From Mycolicibacterium madagascariense (GTDB taxonomy: Bacteria > Actinomycetota > Actinomycetes > Mycobacteriales > Mycobacteriaceae), in NCBI RefSeq assembly GCF_010729665.1, contig NZ_AP022610.1, positions 1,798,001-1,862,000 of the forward strand: 64,000 bases of DNA. The letters run 5' to 3'. The position numbers were made by a program, and so were the translations under genes. This document shows positions 1 through 10,837 of this stretch, one piece after another. The notes under the pieces are model-generated. The model made no database searches and was not told the DNA's origin. It saw only the letters and a list, made by a program, of their open reading frames with translations. The stretch's first letter is position 1. Every line of letters begins with the position of its first letter.

Positions 1-198
1 GGGCTCGAGCACCGACTCGACCTCTTGTAGGCGGGCCTGCCGCCTGGCCCGCTCCGCGGGAGATCGGGCGAGGAGCGGCCCGGCAGCAAGCTCCGCCGAG
101 GTGATTGCCGAGATGGCCATCGTGTCGGGCAGCGCTGCGATGACTGCGGGGTCGTGCCAGTCGACGACGACTGATGTATCGAGCAGGCCAGCCGCCAT
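1..198 (-). CDS. vapC: VapC-type PIN-domain toxin (C-terminus beyond window)
   Basis: This is the first 66 codons of a PIN-domain protein, cut by the window edge. It begins MAAGLLDTSVVVDW, with the first acidic metal ligand at Asp7, and continues with AITSAELAAG, carrying the second conserved acidic residue (Glu36). VapC toxins are Mg-dependent RNases that cleave tRNA or rRNA when released from antitoxin. The ATG shares one base with the stop codon of the upstream antitoxin gene (TGATG), so the two are translationally coupled. The remaining catalytic Asp residues would lie outside the window, so activity cannot be judged. Confidence 0.85.
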   Translation of the reverse strand, partial: MAAGLLDTSVVVDWHDPAVIAALPDTMAISAITSAELAAGPLLARSPAERARRQARLQEVESVLEP

Positions 199-446
199 CA
201 CAGGGTCTGATCGACGTCGCGGTCCAGATCGTCGCGAAAGGCGCGGCGGTCGATGCGAATGTCGGTGCTGGCCATGCGAGTCAACTGCTCGCGCGTCAGG
301 AACGTACGCCGGGCGGCCTGTACCGGACGGAGCTCGGCCACCGGTTCACCATTGCGCGTCACGACGAATGTCTGCCCGCCGGCGACGGCGTCGATGACCT
401 TGGCGTTGTCGTTGCGGAGGTCACGCTGGGGGATGGTGATCGCCAT
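198..446 (-). CDS. vapB: VapB-type antitoxin (Phd/YefM-like)
   Basis: An 82-residue protein starting MAITIPQRDLRNDNAKVIDAVAGG, which matches the N-terminal DNA-binding part of Phd/YefM/VapB antitoxins (beta strand, then RxxNAKVI helix, then FVVTRNGEPVAEL). The C-terminal half, rich in Asp and Arg, would wrap the toxin. It lies directly upstream of and overlaps the PIN toxin by one base. An in-frame TTG nine bases upstream (455) gives a longer reading, but the ATG fits family N-termini better. Antitoxins of this type usually autorepress with the toxin, and an inverted repeat sits just upstream (458-484). Confidence 0.85.
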   Translation of the reverse strand: MAITIPQRDLRNDNAKVIDAVAGGQTFVVTRNGEPVAELRPVQAARRTFLTREQLTRMASTDIRIDRRAFRDDLDRDVDQTL

Positions 447-457
447 GATCGCCAACT

Positions 458-484
458 GTAGCGCAATGTGCTACGGTGCGCTAC
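458..484. promoter_or_regulatory. Probable vapBC operator, inverted repeat GTAGCGC/GCGCTAC
   Basis: GTAGCGC at 458-464 and GCGCTAC at 478-484 form a perfect 7-bp inverted repeat. A related half-site, GTGCTAC, lies between them at 468-474. It fills the 33-bp gap between the nuoN stop and the vapB start, where an autoregulated vapBC promoter must sit. Binding by VapBC is inferred, not shown. Confidence 0.5.
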
Positions 485-488
485 ACGG

Positions 489-2066
489 TCACGGCACGAA
501 GTGGTTCGCGGTGTTCGCCAGGTCGAGGATCGGCTGGGGCAGGGCGCCGAGGGCGAGCGTGATGGCCGCACTGACGGTGACGGTCGCAGTGCTCAGGGCG
601 CTCGGCACCACCACCGTGGGGGCGTTCTCGGGTGGATCGGTGAAGAACAGCAGCACGATGACCCTGACGTAGAAGTACGCTGCCACCGCGCTGGCGCAGA
701 CGCCGACGATCACCAGTGGGGAGGCGCCGCCCTCGGCGGCGGCCTTGAAGACGGCGAACTTGCTGACGAAGCCACTCGTCAATGGGATGCCCGCGAACGC
801 CAGCAGGAACAGCGAGAACACCACGCCCACCAGCGGATGGCTGCGACCGAGACCGGCCCACTGGGACAGGTCGGTCTCCTCCTCGCCCCCGGCGTTGCGC
901 ACGACGCTGACGACGGCGAAGGCGCCGAGCGTGCTGAAGCCGTAGGCGAACAGATAGAACAGCGTCGCCGCGACGCCGTTGGCGTTCAGCGCGATGACAC
1001 CGGTCAGGATGAACCCGGCGTGGGCGACCGACGAGTAGGCCAGCATCCGCTTGACGTCGGTCTGCGACACCGCCGTCACCGTGCCGACCACCATCGTGAG
1101 GATCGCGATACCCCACATCAGCGGGCGCCAGTCGTCCTCGAAACCGGGCAGCGCGACCGAGAAGATGCGCAGCATGGCCCCGAAGGCGGCGATCTTGGTG
1201 GCCGCCGCCATGAACGCCGTCACCGGGATGGGGGCGCCCTGGTACACGTCGGGGATCCACGAATGAAACGGCACTGCACCGACTTTGAACAGCACGCCGA
1301 TGGAGAGCAGGGCGATGCCGACGAGCGCGAGCGTCGGTCGCTCGGAGCTCGACGCGGCCTGCTCACGAATGCCGTTGAGGCTCAACGTACCTGAGTAGCC
1401 GTAGAGCAGCGCGATGCCGTAGAGGAAGAACGCCGAGGAGAAGGCGCCGAGGAGGAAGTACTTGAGCGAGGCCTCCTGCGAGAGCAATCGCCGTCGCCGG
1501 GCCAGCCCGCACATCAGGTAGAGCGGCAGCGAGAACACCTCGAGCGCAACGAACATCGTCAGCAGGTCGTCGGCGGCGGGGAACAGCATCATCCCGGCGA
1601 GCGCGAACATCGTGAGCGGGAAGACCTCCGTCTGCGCGATGCCGGCCTTCGTCGCGATCTTCTCGGCGACGCTGCCGGGCACGGTCGACGCCATCGGGGT
1701 GAAGGCGTCCAGACCGCTCGCGCCCTCCGCCACGTCGACCTCGGAGGCGATGCGACGCTCGGCGATCAGGAGCGTGCCGATGATGCCGACCAGCAGCAGG
1801 GTGCCCTGCAGGAACAGTGCCGGCCGGTCGAGCGCGACGGCCCCCATCACGGCGGTATGGCCGGGTGACGCACCGAGACCGGTCCACTCGACGACGACCG
1901 CGACCAGCGCGGCGAGCTGCCCGGCGACGGCCAGCGCCGACTGCGTCCGGTACCGCACCGCGCGGGGCAGGAACGCTTCGACGAGCACGCCGAGGACGGC
2001 GACGCCCAGCACGATGAGCATGGGGGAGAGCAGGCCGTACTCGACCGAGGGCGGGGTGATCGTCAC
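489..2066 (-). CDS. nuoN: NADH-quinone oxidoreductase subunit N
   Basis: A 525-residue polytopic membrane protein with a GTG start that overlaps the end of nuoM by 4 bases. It is one of the three Mrp-antiporter-like proton-channel subunits of complex I. Visible family features are the proton-antiporter core with conserved charged residues in membrane segments, for example FALAGMMLFPAADDLLTMFVALE (broken-helix region with Glu) and LLSIGVLFKVGAVPFHSWIPD (channel Lys, HSW motif), followed by VKRMLAYSSVAHAGF. The length is normal for mycobacterial NuoN. It is the last gene of the operon. No Rho-independent hairpin was seen in the short gap to vapBC, so read-through into that pair is possible. Confidence 0.97.
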   Translation of the reverse strand: MTITPPSVEYGLLSPMLIVLGVAVLGVLVEAFLPRAVRYRTQSALAVAGQLAALVAVVVEWTGLGASPGHTAVMGAVALDRPALFLQGTLLLVGIIGTLLIAERRIASEVDVAEGASGLDAFTPMASTVPGSVAEKIATKAGIAQTEVFPLTMFALAGMMLFPAADDLLTMFVALEVFSLPLYLMCGLARRRRLLSQEASLKYFLLGAFSSAFFLYGIALLYGYSGTLSLNGIREQAASSSERPTLALVGIALLSIGVLFKVGAVPFHSWIPDVYQGAPIPVTAFMAAATKIAAFGAMLRIFSVALPGFEDDWRPLMWGIAILTMVVGTVTAVSQTDVKRMLAYSSVAHAGFILTGVIALNANGVAATLFYLFAYGFSTLGAFAVVSVVRNAGGEEETDLSQWAGLGRSHPLVGVVFSLFLLAFAGIPLTSGFVSKFAVFKAAAEGGASPLVIVGVCASAVAAYFYVRVIVLLFFTDPPENAPTVVVPSALSTATVTVSAAITLALGALPQPILDLANTANHFVP

Positions 2067-3619
2067 TTCGCGGCGCCCCCTTCGGCGAGGTGCGGCGCCG
2101 GGTCCTGCTGGCCGATCGTGGTCAGGGTGTGGCCCACGGCCGGATCGATGACGTCGAGCACCGGTTTGGGATAGACGCCGAGCACCAGCAGGATCGCGAT
2201 CAGCGGCGCCACCACGACGAGTTCGCGCGGCACCAGGTCACGCAGCTTCTCGTTGTCCGTGGCGACGGGGCCGGTCATCATGCGCTGGTACATCCACAGG
2301 ATGTAGATCGCCGAGAGCACCAGCGCCGACGCCGCGAACACCGCCATCACGGGGTAGCGGGTGAACGTGCCGATGAGGACGAGGAATTCACTGATGAAGG
2401 GTGCCAATCCGGGCAGCGACAGCGTGGCCAAGCCCGCGACGAGGAACGTGCCTGCGAGTACGGGCGCGACCTTCTGCACACCGCCGAACGATGCGATCGC
2501 GCGACTTCCCCTGCGCGACACCAGGAATCCCGCGACCAGGAACAGGGCGGCCGTCGAGATGCCGTGGTTGACCATGTAGAGCGTCGAGCCGGACTGACCC
2601 TGGCTGGTCATGGCGAAGATGCCGAGGATGATGAAGCCGAAGTGCGAGATCGACGTGTAGGAGATCAGCCGCATGACGTCGGTCTGACCGATCGCGACGA
2701 CGGCGCCGTACACGATGCCGACCACCGCGAGCGCGATGACCAACGGCCGGAACGTCATCGACGCGTCGGGGAAGAGCTGCAGGCAGTAGCGCAGCATGCC
2801 GAACGTACCGACCTTGTCGACGACGGCCATCATGAGCACCGCCGTCGCGGGGGTCGACTCGACGGCCGCATCCGGCAGCCAGCGGTGGAACGGCCACAGC
2901 GGGGCCTTGACGGCGAACGCGAACATGAAGCCGAGGAACAGAGCATTGAGCACGGCCGGGCTGACGTGCAGTGACCCGTTGGCCACGGCGGCGACGATCG
3001 CGCGGAAGTCGAACGTGCCCGCGGTGAACGCGCCGCTGGTGGCCGTCGCCACGTAGAGCCCGATGACCGCGGCGAGCATGATCAGGCCGCCAAAGAGGTT
3101 GTACAGCAGGAACTTCACGGCAGCCTTCGAGCGGTTGGCGCCGCCGAACCCACCGATGAGGAAGTACATCGGGATGAGCATCGCCTCGAAGAACACGTAG
3201 AACAGCAGTACGTCCAGGGCGGTGAGCGAGATCAGCACCATGCCCTCGACGGCCAGCGCCAACGCCATGTAGGTGTGCGCCGACCGGCCCTGGTCGCCGC
3301 CGTCGTTCCACCCGGCGACGATCAGCAGCGGGACGAGCACGGCCGTCAGGACGACCAGCGCCAGCGCGATGCCGTCGAGTCCGAGGACGTAGCCCGTCCC
3401 GAACGACGGGATCCAGGCGTGGTCTTCGACGAACTGGTACTGCGACCCACCGGGAACGAACGTCACCGCCAGCACGACCGCGATCGCCAGCACGGCCACC
3501 GAGAGCGCCAGCGCCACGTACTTCGCGAGTTGCCCTGCGGCAGAGGGCAACAGGATGACCACGGCTGCGCCCACCATCGGGACGGCCCACAGGATCGTCA
3601 ACCACGGCATGGCGTTCAC
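2063..3619 (-). CDS. nuoM: NADH-quinone oxidoreductase subunit M
   Basis: A 518-residue antiporter-like membrane subunit of complex I, with a GTG start overlapping the nuoL stop by 4 bases. The protein shows the channel Lys in the [19 protein letters not shown] segment, the [19 protein letters not shown] segment, and the Glu-containing helix [17 protein letters not shown]. NuoM sits between NuoL and NuoN in the membrane arm and carries one of the proton translocation routes. Length and motifs are typical. The next ATG lies three codons in, but the GTG matches the overlap style used throughout the operon. Confidence 0.97.
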   Translation of the reverse strand: MNAMPWLTILWAVPMVGAAVVILLPSAAGQLAKYVALALSVAVLAIAVVLAVTFVPGGSQYQFVEDHAWIPSFGTGYVLGLDGIALALVVLTAVLVPLLIVAGWNDGGDQGRSAHTYMALALAVEGMVLISLTALDVLLFYVFFEAMLIPMYFLIGGFGGANRSKAAVKFLLYNLFGGLIMLAAVIGLYVATATSGAFTAGTFDFRAIVAAVANGSLHVSPAVLNALFLGFMFAFAVKAPLWPFHRWLPDAAVESTPATAVLMMAVVDKVGTFGMLRYCLQLFPDASMTFRPLVIALAVVGIVYGAVVAIGQTDVMRLISYTSISHFGFIILGIFAMTSQGQSGSTLYMVNHGISTAALFLVAGFLVSRRGSRAIASFGGVQKVAPVLAGTFLVAGLATLSLPGLAPFISEFLVLIGTFTRYPVMAVFAASALVLSAIYILWMYQRMMTGPVATDNEKLRDLVPRELVVVAPLIAILLVLGVYPKPVLDVIDPAVGHTLTTIGQQDPAPHLAEGGAAK

Positions 3620-5502
3620 CAGATCCTCACCGCCAGGATCGCGGCCACGACCAGAGCCGCGCCGCCGAGCATCGACAGGGCATAGGAGCGGGCGAAGCCC
3701 GTCTGGAATTGGCGCAGGCGCTCCGAGGCTCCGCCGACGACGTCACCGAGGCGACGGGAGACACCGTCGATGCCGTCGTCGTCGACGTCGACGAGACCGG
3801 CCACCAGCATTCGGCCCGGCCGCATCAGCACGCCCTCGTTGAACGCGTCGCCGTAGAGGTCGCGGCGGGCGGCCACCGTCAACGTCGAGACGTCGTCGGG
3901 GGCCGTCTGCGGTACCGGTCGCGTCGCGTACATGCGGTAGGCGATCGCGATGCCCACCGCGACGACGGCGAGCGTGCCGACCGTCAGCACCCACGCCGGC
4001 ACCACCTCGGCAGTCTCGGGATGCGCGCCGACGACGGGTTCGAGCCACTGCTGGAGCGTGCCGCCGATGGCCAGCAACCCACCCGCACCGACCGACCCGA
4101 TGGCGAGCACGATCATCGGCATCGTCATGCTGGCCGGCGACTCGTGGGGATGGGTGTCGGGTTTCCAGCGCCGCTCCCCGAAGAACGTCATCAGCATCAC
4201 CCTGGTCATGTAGAACGCCGTGATGCCCGCCCCGAGCAGCGCGGCCCCGCCGAGCAGCAGACCCCTGAATCCGCCTGTCGCGAACGCGGTTTCGATGATG
4301 GCGTCCTTGGAGAAGAATCCCGCGAACGGAGGCACGCCGATGATCGCGAGATACCCGAGCCCGAACGTGACGAACGTGATCGGCATGACCGAGCGCAGCC
4401 CGCCGTAGCGGCGCATGTCGGTCTCGTCGTCCATGCCGTGCATCACCGAACCCGCGCCGAGGAACAGTCCGGCCTTGAAGAAGCCGTGGGTCAGCAGGTG
4501 CATGATCGCGATGGCGTACCCCGCCGGGCCGAGGCCTGCCGCGAGCACCATGTAGCCGATCTGGCTCATCGTCGACGCGGCGAGCGCCTTCTTGATGTCG
4601 TCCTTGGCGCAGCCGATGACGGCGCCGAACAGCAGCGTCACCGCACCCACGACGACCACGCCGAGGCGGGCATCGGGGGCGAGGTCGTAGAGGGGACCGG
4701 AGCGCACGATCAGGTAGACGCCCGCGGTCACCATGGTCGCCGCGTGGATGAGTGCCGACACCGGCGTCGGGCCCTCCATCGCGTCGCCGAGCCACGACTG
4801 CAACGGCACCTGGGCCGACTTGCCGCACGCGGCGAGCAGCAGCAGCAGACCGATCGCGGTGAGCGTGCCGTGCGTCATCAGACCGGCAGCGCCGAAGACG
4901 CCCTCATACGAGATGGTTCCGACGCTGGCGAACATCACCATCAGCGCCAGCGCGAGACCGACGTCGCCGACCCGGTTGACCACGAAGGCCTTCTTCGCCG
5001 CGGTCGCGGCCGATGGCTTGTAGGACCAGAATCCAATCAACAGATACGACGCGAGACCCACGCCCTCCCAACCCATGTAGAGCCCGAGGTAGTTGTCGGC
5101 GAGCACCAGCAGCAGCATGGCCGCGACGAACAGGTTGAGGTAGGCGAAGAATCGTCGGCGCTCGGGATCGTGGGCCATGTAGCCGACCGAGTAGACGTGG
5201 ATCAGTGATCCGACGCCGGTGATCAACAGCACGAAACAAATTGACAGCTGGTCGAGTTGGAGGCCGAAGTCGACGTGTAGCCGTCCCACCGGCACCCAGG
5301 TGAAGAGGCGTTGGTGGATTCCACGGTCGTCGGCCGGCTGATCGAGCAGACCGACGAACAGCACCACGCCGATGGCGAAGGAGGCCAGCACCGCGGCGCA
5401 GCCCAGCAGATGTCCCCACGCGTTCGTGGCCCTGCCGCCGAGCAGCAGGATCGCCGCACCCAGCAGCGGCAGCGCAATCAGCAGCCAGACCGGGAGCGTC
5501 AC
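3616..5502 (-). CDS. nuoL: NADH-quinone oxidoreductase subunit L
   Basis: A 628-residue distal membrane-arm subunit of complex I. The open frame extends further upstream, but the family N-terminus ([22 protein letters not shown]) begins at the GTG at 5502, which overlaps the nuoK stop by one base. Recognisable parts are [18 protein letters not shown], the channel segment [32 protein letters not shown] in the first half, and [19 protein letters not shown]. The C-terminus holds the long lateral helix region and the final membrane anchor. It is the NuoL proton channel at the tip of the membrane arm. Confidence 0.97.
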   Translation of the reverse strand: MTLPVWLLIALPLLGAAILLLGGRATNAWGHLLGCAAVLASFAIGVVLFVGLLDQPADDRGIHQRLFTWVPVGRLHVDFGLQLDQLSICFVLLITGVGSLIHVYSVGYMAHDPERRRFFAYLNLFVAAMLLLVLADNYLGLYMGWEGVGLASYLLIGFWSYKPSAATAAKKAFVVNRVGDVGLALALMVMFASVGTISYEGVFGAAGLMTHGTLTAIGLLLLLAACGKSAQVPLQSWLGDAMEGPTPVSALIHAATMVTAGVYLIVRSGPLYDLAPDARLGVVVVGAVTLLFGAVIGCAKDDIKKALAASTMSQIGYMVLAAGLGPAGYAIAIMHLLTHGFFKAGLFLGAGSVMHGMDDETDMRRYGGLRSVMPITFVTFGLGYLAIIGVPPFAGFFSKDAIIETAFATGGFRGLLLGGAALLGAGITAFYMTRVMLMTFFGERRWKPDTHPHESPASMTMPMIVLAIGSVGAGGLLAIGGTLQQWLEPVVGAHPETAEVVPAWVLTVGTLAVVAVGIAIAYRMYATRPVPQTAPDDVSTLTVAARRDLYGDAFNEGVLMRPGRMLVAGLVDVDDDGIDGVSRRLGDVVGGASERLRQFQTGFARSYALSMLGGAALVVAAILAVRIW

Positions 5503-5801
5503 TAGTGCCTCAGCAGACTGGCCGCGTCGACCGAAGCCGACTGTCCGGCCCGGAAGATCGTCATGATGATCGCCAACCCGACGACGACCTCGCACGCCGC
5601 GACCACCATGGTGAAGAACGCCACCACCTGACCGTCGAGATGGCCGTGCATGCGCGAGAAGGCCACGAATGCCAGGTTTCCGGCGTTGAGCATCAGCTCG
5701 ACGCACATGAACATCACGATGGCGTTGCGCCGCAACAGGACTCCCGCCGCACCGATGGTGAACAGCAGCGCAGACAGGTAGACGTAGTTGATGGGATTCA
5801 T
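5502..5801 (-). CDS. nuoK: NADH-quinone oxidoreductase subunit K
   Basis: A 99-residue protein with three membrane helices, starting [17 protein letters not shown] and overlapping the nuoJ stop by 4 bases. The conserved Glu in helix 2 ([16 protein letters not shown]) and the Glu in helix 3 ([13 protein letters not shown]) are both present. In complex I these form part of the central hydrophilic axis that links quinone chemistry to proton pumping. Length and residues are canonical. Confidence 0.97.
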   Translation of the reverse strand: MNPINYVYLSALLFTIGAAGVLLRRNAIVMFMCVELMLNAGNLAFVAFSRMHGHLDGQVVAFFTMVVAACEVVVGLAIIMTIFRAGQSASVDAASLLRH

Positions 5802-6562
5802 CGCGGCGCCCCGTTCTTCGTGGCGGCCACGCTGCGCGGCGGCAGGATCGAGCTCACCGACGTCGCGGCGTCGGAACCGTCGGGTAGCCAGGCCGCCACG
5901 TCGACCGCGTTGTGCCTGGCGTAGACGCCCGGATTGGGCATCGGCGTGGCATGGCCCCCGGGGGCGAAGCGCTCGATCGACAGCTCGCGCTGGGTCTTTC
6001 GGCGGTCGACGCGCTCGCGGTGCGCGAGCACCATCGCACCGAGCGTGGCGGTGATCAGCAGTGCGCTGGTGAGTTCGAAGGCCCATAGGTAGCGGACGAA
6101 GATGAGTGCCGCCAAGCCTTGGACGTTGCCGCCTGCGTTGGCTTGGTCGAGCCCACCGACACCCGTCACCGACGCGTTCCCGATGCCCGCGATGAGCAGC
6201 AGGCCGAACGCGACGCCGGCGACGATGGCCGCAATGCGTTGGCCGCGAATGGTTTCCACCAGCGAGTCGGCGGAGTCGACGCCGATCAGCATCAGCACGA
6301 ACAGGAAGAGCATCATCACCGCGCCGGTGTAGACGACGACCTGAACGACACCGAGGAACAGCGCGTCCTGCGCGATGTAGAGGACGGCCAGCACGATCAT
6401 GGTGATCGCCAGGAAGATCGCCGAGTACACGGCCTTGGGCGCCGCGACGACGGCGATGGCGCCGACGACGGCGAGCGTGCCGAGCACCCAGAACGTCACC
6501 GCCTCCGCCGTCGACGTGCGGTAGACGGTCTCGGCGGCCAGCAGCGTGACTTCGCCTGTCAC
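5798..6562 (-). CDS. nuoJ: NADH-quinone oxidoreductase subunit J
   Basis: A 254-residue membrane subunit with a GTG start ([15 protein letters not shown]) that overlaps the nuoI stop by 4 bases. Five membrane helices fill the first 165 residues, including the conserved Tyr/Gly-rich helix [22 protein letters not shown], the pi-bulge helix of complex I. The roughly 90-residue polar C-terminal tail ([19 protein letters not shown] onward) is longer than in enterobacterial NuoJ and is typical of mycobacteria. The open frame continues far upstream antisense to no gene, but nothing there resembles NuoJ. Confidence 0.96.
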   Translation of the reverse strand: MTGEVTLLAAETVYRTSTAEAVTFWVLGTLAVVGAIAVVAAPKAVYSAIFLAITMIVLAVLYIAQDALFLGVVQVVVYTGAVMMLFLFVLMLIGVDSADSLVETIRGQRIAAIVAGVAFGLLLIAGIGNASVTGVGGLDQANAGGNVQGLAALIFVRYLWAFELTSALLITATLGAMVLAHRERVDRRKTQRELSIERFAPGGHATPMPNPGVYARHNAVDVAAWLPDGSDAATSVSSILPPRSVAATKNGAPR

Positions 6563-7155
6563 AGCACGACTTCCTCGACCGGTTCCGGGGTCTTCTGGTG
6601 CGTCGTGACGGTCGGCATGCCCAGGGAGGTGGCCAGGCCGTCGGCTCGGATGTGGCCGCGGTAGTAGTCCTCGTCGGTGCTGCCCGGGGCCATCGCATGC
6701 GGCGGGGCCGTCATGTCCGGGCCCAGCGGGGCCAGCAGTTCGTCCTTGCCGTAGATGAGGTCGGCGCGGTTGTCGTCGGCGAGTTCGTAGTCGTTGGTCA
6801 TCGTCAGCGCGCGGGTGGGGCAGGCCTCGATGCACAAACCGCACCCGATGCAACGCAGGTAGTTGATCTGATACACCCGGCCGTAACGCTCACCGGGGGA
6901 GAAGCGTTCGGCATCGGTGTTGTCGGCGCCCTCGACGAAGATCGCGTCGGCCGGGCACGCCCAGGCGCAGAGTTCGCAGCCGATGCACTTCTCCAGGCCG
7001 TCCTCGTACCGATTCAGTTGGTGGCGGCCGTGATAGCGCTTGGCCGTCGGCCCCGGCTTCTCCGGATACTCCTCGGTGATCGGCTTCTTGAACATGGTCT
7101 TGAACGTCACGCCGAAACCGGCGAGGGCGTCGACGAGGTGGGGCCGCTTAGGCAT
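6559..7155 (-). CDS. nuoI: NADH-quinone oxidoreductase subunit I (two 4Fe-4S clusters)
   Basis: A 198-residue ferredoxin-like subunit of the complex I peripheral arm. It has two complete CxxCxxCxxxCP motifs, [12 protein letters not shown] and [12 protein letters not shown], which ligate clusters N6a and N6b on the electron path from NuoG to NuoB. The N-terminal amphipathic part ([18 protein letters not shown]) would lie on the membrane surface. The ATG overlaps the nuoH stop by 8 bases. The 50 or so C-terminal residues are a variable extension. Confidence 0.97.
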   Translation of the reverse strand: MPKRPHLVDALAGFGVTFKTMFKKPITEEYPEKPGPTAKRYHGRHQLNRYEDGLEKCIGCELCAWACPADAIFVEGADNTDAERFSPGERYGRVYQINYLRCIGCGLCIEACPTRALTMTNDYELADDNRADLIYGKDELLAPLGPDMTAPPHAMAPGSTDEDYYRGHIRADGLATSLGMPTVTTHQKTPEPVEEVVL

Positions 7156-8380
7156 CGGCGTGCTCCTTCACGGGAATGGGCGGTACCGGGAAGGATCCCG
7201 GTACCGTCGACGGGGGATCGGCTTGGCGACTGGGGCGGGCCTGCTCGTGCCGGAGCACCCGCGACAGGTAGACCAGCAGCAGGATGCCGAGGAAGACGCC
7301 GGTGGCGACGAGGACTACGGCGAGGCCGTCGTAGCCCTCGTTGCGCAGGGTCCGCACCACCGCGACCGTCATGATCCAGCCCAGTGAGATGGGAATGAGG
7401 ATCTTCCACCCCAATCCCATGAACTGGTCGTAGCGCAGGCGCGGCAGGGTCGCCCGCAGCCAGATGAACATGAACATGAACGTCCAGACCTTGCCGACGA
7501 ACCAGAGGAGCGGCCACCACCCGGAATTCGCGCCGTCGATCATGTCGAACGGCCACGGTGCCTGCCAGCCGCCGAGGAACAGCGTCGTCGCCAGCGCCGC
7601 GACAGTGGTCATGTTGACGTACTCGGCGAGCATGAACATCGCGAACTTCAGCGACGAGTACTCGGTGTGGAAGCCCCCGACCAGTTCGCCCTCGGCCTCC
7701 GGCAGATCGAAGGGGGCGCGGTTGGTCTCACCGACCATCGACGTCACGTAGATGACGAACGAGGGGAGCAGGAGGAACACGTACCAGAGGCCGTGCTGCT
7801 TGGCGACGATCTCCGAGGTCGACATGGTGCCCGAGTACAGGAACACCGCGGCGAAGCACAGTGCCATGGCGATCTCGTAGGAGATGACCTGCGCGCTCGA
7901 GCGCAATCCGCCGAGCAGCGGATAGGTGGACCCGGATGCCCAGCCCGCCAAGACGATTCCGTAGACGCCGATCGACGTCACGGCCAACACGTACAGCACG
8001 GCGACGGGCAGGTCGGTCAGCTGCAGGGGGGTCCGGTGACCGAACACGCTCACCATCCCGCCCATGGGGATGACGGCGAACGCCATGATGGCGGGGATGA
8101 CCGCGATGACGGGGGCGGCCAGGTAGATGGGCTTGTCGACGCCCGCGGGGACGAGGCCTTCCTTGAGGGCCAGCTTGACCCCGTCGACCAGACTCTGCAG
8201 CAGCCCGAACGGGCCGACGCGGTTGGGGCCGTAGCGCATCTGCATCCGCCCGAGCACCTTGCGCTCGACGAGGATCGCGACGAGCACCGTCAGCAGACAG
8301 AACACGAAGCTGAACAACGCCTTCGCGATGACCAGCCACCATGGGTCGTGGCCGAACGAGCCGAGGTCGGGATAGGTCAC
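7148..8380 (-). CDS. nuoH: NADH-quinone oxidoreductase subunit H
   Basis: A 410-residue membrane subunit that forms the quinone-access chamber of complex I. The GTG start at 8380 overlaps the nuoG stop by 4 bases and gives [15 protein letters not shown]. Family signatures are [22 protein letters not shown], the Glu-rich cytoplasmic loop around [24 protein letters not shown], and [19 protein letters not shown]. The polar Pro-rich C-terminus is an actinobacterial extension. The longer open frame seen upstream runs through nuoG in another frame and is not part of the gene. Confidence 0.97.
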   Translation of the reverse strand: MTYPDLGSFGHDPWWLVIAKALFSFVFCLLTVLVAILVERKVLGRMQMRYGPNRVGPFGLLQSLVDGVKLALKEGLVPAGVDKPIYLAAPVIAVIPAIMAFAVIPMGGMVSVFGHRTPLQLTDLPVAVLYVLAVTSIGVYGIVLAGWASGSTYPLLGGLRSSAQVISYEIAMALCFAAVFLYSGTMSTSEIVAKQHGLWYVFLLLPSFVIYVTSMVGETNRAPFDLPEAEGELVGGFHTEYSSLKFAMFMLAEYVNMTTVAALATTLFLGGWQAPWPFDMIDGANSGWWPLLWFVGKVWTFMFMFIWLRATLPRLRYDQFMGLGWKILIPISLGWIMTVAVVRTLRNEGYDGLAVVLVATGVFLGILLLVYLSRVLRHEQARPSRQADPPSTVPGSFPVPPIPVKEHADA

Positions 8381-10755
8381 GCCGACCCACCTCCCGTCGA
8401 GATCGAGACGACGGCGCCGGGTGAGACGCCGAGCGTCGAATGAACCTGGGAGGCAGGCGAATTGAGCGGTACCCACACCACCCGGTCTGGCATCTCGGTG
8501 ACCACGAGTGGCAGGGTGATGGCGCCGCGCGGGGTGGCGACGGTGACGGGTTGGCCGTCGCGGGCGCCGATCTCCTCGGCGGTCGTGCGGGACAGTCGGA
8601 CGACCGCGATCCGTGCCGTGCCCGCCAGATGGGGTTCGCCATCCTGAAGTCGACCGGCATCCAACAACATTCGCCACGACGCCAGCACCGCCTGCCCGGC
8701 CGCCGGAGTCCTCGGGCGCGCAGCCTCGACCGTCGGGTCGGATGGGCGGCTGCCCCGCCACGGTCCGAGCCGGGCGAGTTCGGCGCGCGCGGAGGCGGCG
8801 TCCCGCAGGCCGATGTCGATGCCCACCTCCTCGGCCAGTGCGACGAGGACACGGGCGTCGGCGGTGGCGTTCGGCGGAAGGGCCGGTGCGAAGGACCGGT
8901 GCCGCCCTTCCCAATCGACGAACGTCCCCGACTTCTCGGTGACCGGAGCGACGGGGAAGACGACGTCGGCGCGCTCGGTCACCGCACTGTGGCGCAGTTC
9001 CAGGCTGACGACGAACGGCGCGGCGTCGATGGCCGCGAGCGCCGCGACGGGGTCGGGAAGGTCGCCGAGCTCGACGCCGCCGACGAGCAGGGCGCCCAGC
9101 GACCCCTGGGCGGCCGCCGCGACGATGCCCGCCGTGTCCCGACCCGCTCGACTGGGCAGCGCGTCGACGTTCCACGCCGCGGCCACCTCGGCACGGGCGG
9201 CGGCGTCGGCCAGCGGCCTGCCACCGGGCAGGAGATGCGGTGTCGCACCGGCTTCCAACGCGCCGCGTTCACCGGCGCGCCTCGGTACCCAGCCGAGCCG
9301 GGCGCCCGTCCGTTCGACGAGCCGCAGCACCGCGGAGTAGGCGCCCGCCGACGTTGCGAGGCGTTCGCCGACGAGCACGATCGTGACGGCGGCCACCTCG
9401 AGCGCGTCCAGCGCCTCGGCTTCGCCGCCGGGGGCCGTCGCGATGAGCGTGCCGCCCATCTTGTCCAGGCCGCGCGTCGCGAACGGTGCGATCGCGGAGA
9501 CCTTCGTGCCGTGCCTGCGGAAGGCCTTGCGCAGGCGCAGATACACGATCGGCGACTCCTCCTCCGGCTCGAACCCGACCAGGAGGACCGCCGCGGCCGA
9601 TTCGAGGTCGGCGTAGGTCACGGTCATCGGCCGTCCCGCGATGGCCGCTGCGAGGAACCGTGACTCCTCGTCGGAGTGCGCGCGGGCCCGGAAGTCGACG
9701 TCGTTGGTGCCGAGCACGATTCGGGCGAACTTGGCGTAGGCGTAGGCGTCCTCGAGCGTGGCGCGGCCGCCGACGAGCACGCCGGTGTCGGCGCCCGCCG
9801 CGGTCAAGCCGCGGATGGCGACGGCGACGGCCTCCGACCACGAGGCGGGGCGTTGACTGCCGTCGGGCTCGCGCAGCAGGGGCGTGGCGATGCGATCGCC
9901 CCGAGAACCATAGGTGAACGCCCAGCGGCCCTTGTCGCAGTTCCACTCCTCGTTGACCTCGGGATCGTCACCAGCCAAGCGCCGCAACACCTTTCCGCGG
10001 CGATGATCGGTGCGCTGGGCGCAGCCCGACGCGCAGTGCTCGCACACGCTCGGGGAGGACACCAGGTCGAACGGTCTGGCGCGGAATCGGTACGCCGTCC
10101 CGGTGAGGGCGCCGACGGGACAGATCTGCACGGTGTTGCCCGAGAAGTACGAGTCGAAGGGGGTGTCGTCGGCGATGCCGACCTGCTGCAGCGCACCGCG
10201 TTCGAGGAGTTCGATGAACGGATCGCCGGCGATCTGGTTGGAGAAGCGCGTGCACCTGGCGCACAGCACGCATCGTTCGCGGTCGAGCAGCACCTGCGAG
10301 GACAGGTTGATGGGCTTGGGGAAGGTGCGCTTGACGTCGTCGAAGCGGGTGTCGGTCCGCCCGTGGGACATCGCCTGGTTCTGCAGCGGGCACTCCCCAC
10401 CCTTGTCGCACACGGGGCAGTCCAGCGGGTGGTTGATGAGCAGTAGCTCCATGACGCCGTGCTGGGCCTTGTCGGCCGCCGGTGACGTCAGCTGCGTGCG
10501 CACCACCATGTCGGGGGTGACGGTGATGGTGCACGACGCCATCGGCTTGCGTTGGCCCTCCACCTCGACCAGACATTGCCGACACGCCCCGACGGGTTCG
10601 AGCAGCGGATGGTCGCAGAACCGCGGGATTTGGATGCCCATCAGCTCGGCGGCCCGAATCACCAACGTGCCCTTGGGCACGCTGATTTCGTGGTCGTCGA
10701 TGGTGAGCGTGACCATCTCGACGTCGGTGCCGGTTTCGTTCTCCGCAGTCGTCAC
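8377..10755 (-). CDS. nuoG: NADH-quinone oxidoreductase subunit G
   Basis: A 792-residue iron-sulfur subunit of complex I, starting at GTG 10755 ([11 protein letters not shown]). It has an N-terminal 2Fe-2S ferredoxin domain ([17 protein letters not shown] and later Cys). Next come the HxxxCxxCxxxxxC region ([17 protein letters not shown]), a 4Fe-4S motif ([10 protein letters not shown]) and the N7-type motif [17 protein letters not shown]. The rest is a molybdopterin-oxidoreductase-like domain. It is separated from nuoF by an 82-bp gap holding a palindromic repeat, the only sizeable gap inside the operon apart from the nuoD-nuoE junction. A local ribosome-binding site is weak, so coupling across the gap is uncertain. 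Confidence 0.96.
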   Translation of the reverse strand: MTTAENETGTDVEMVTLTIDDHEISVPKGTLVIRAAELMGIQIPRFCDHPLLEPVGACRQCLVEVEGQRKPMASCTITVTPDMVVRTQLTSPAADKAQHGVMELLLINHPLDCPVCDKGGECPLQNQAMSHGRTDTRFDDVKRTFPKPINLSSQVLLDRERCVLCARCTRFSNQIAGDPFIELLERGALQQVGIADDTPFDSYFSGNTVQICPVGALTGTAYRFRARPFDLVSSPSVCEHCASGCAQRTDHRRGKVLRRLAGDDPEVNEEWNCDKGRWAFTYGSRGDRIATPLLREPDGSQRPASWSEAVAVAIRGLTAAGADTGVLVGGRATLEDAYAYAKFARIVLGTNDVDFRARAHSDEESRFLAAAIAGRPMTVTYADLESAAAVLLVGFEPEEESPIVYLRLRKAFRRHGTKVSAIAPFATRGLDKMGGTLIATAPGGEAEALDALEVAAVTIVLVGERLATSAGAYSAVLRLVERTGARLGWVPRRAGERGALEAGATPHLLPGGRPLADAAARAEVAAAWNVDALPSRAGRDTAGIVAAAAQGSLGALLVGGVELGDLPDPVAALAAIDAAPFVVSLELRHSAVTERADVVFPVAPVTEKSGTFVDWEGRHRSFAPALPPNATADARVLVALAEEVGIDIGLRDAASARAELARLGPWRGSRPSDPTVEAARPRTPAAGQAVLASWRMLLDAGRLQDGEPHLAGTARIAVVRLSRTTAEEIGARDGQPVTVATPRGAITLPLVVTEMPDRVVWVPLNSPASQVHSTLGVSPGAVVSISTGGGSA

Positions 10756-10777
10756 GCGCGCCTCCCCCCTCCCCGCC

Positions 10778-10833
10778 GAGCAGCCGCAAATGTGCGCGAC
10801 ACGCCGGTGGAAAGTGCATGTTTGCGGCTGCTC
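10778..10833. repeat. Palindromic intergenic element between nuoF and nuoG
   Basis: GAGCAGCCGCAAA at 10778-10790 and TTTGCGGCTGCTC at 10821-10833 are a perfect 13-bp inverted repeat around a 30-base loop. It fills most of the nuoF-nuoG gap. Similar GAGCAG(A/C)CGCAAA palindromes are, from memory, dispersed in fast-growing mycobacterial genomes. No second copy was noticed in this window. In mRNA it would form a stable stem-loop between the two coding regions. Confidence 0.75.
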
Positions 10834-10837
10834 GCGG

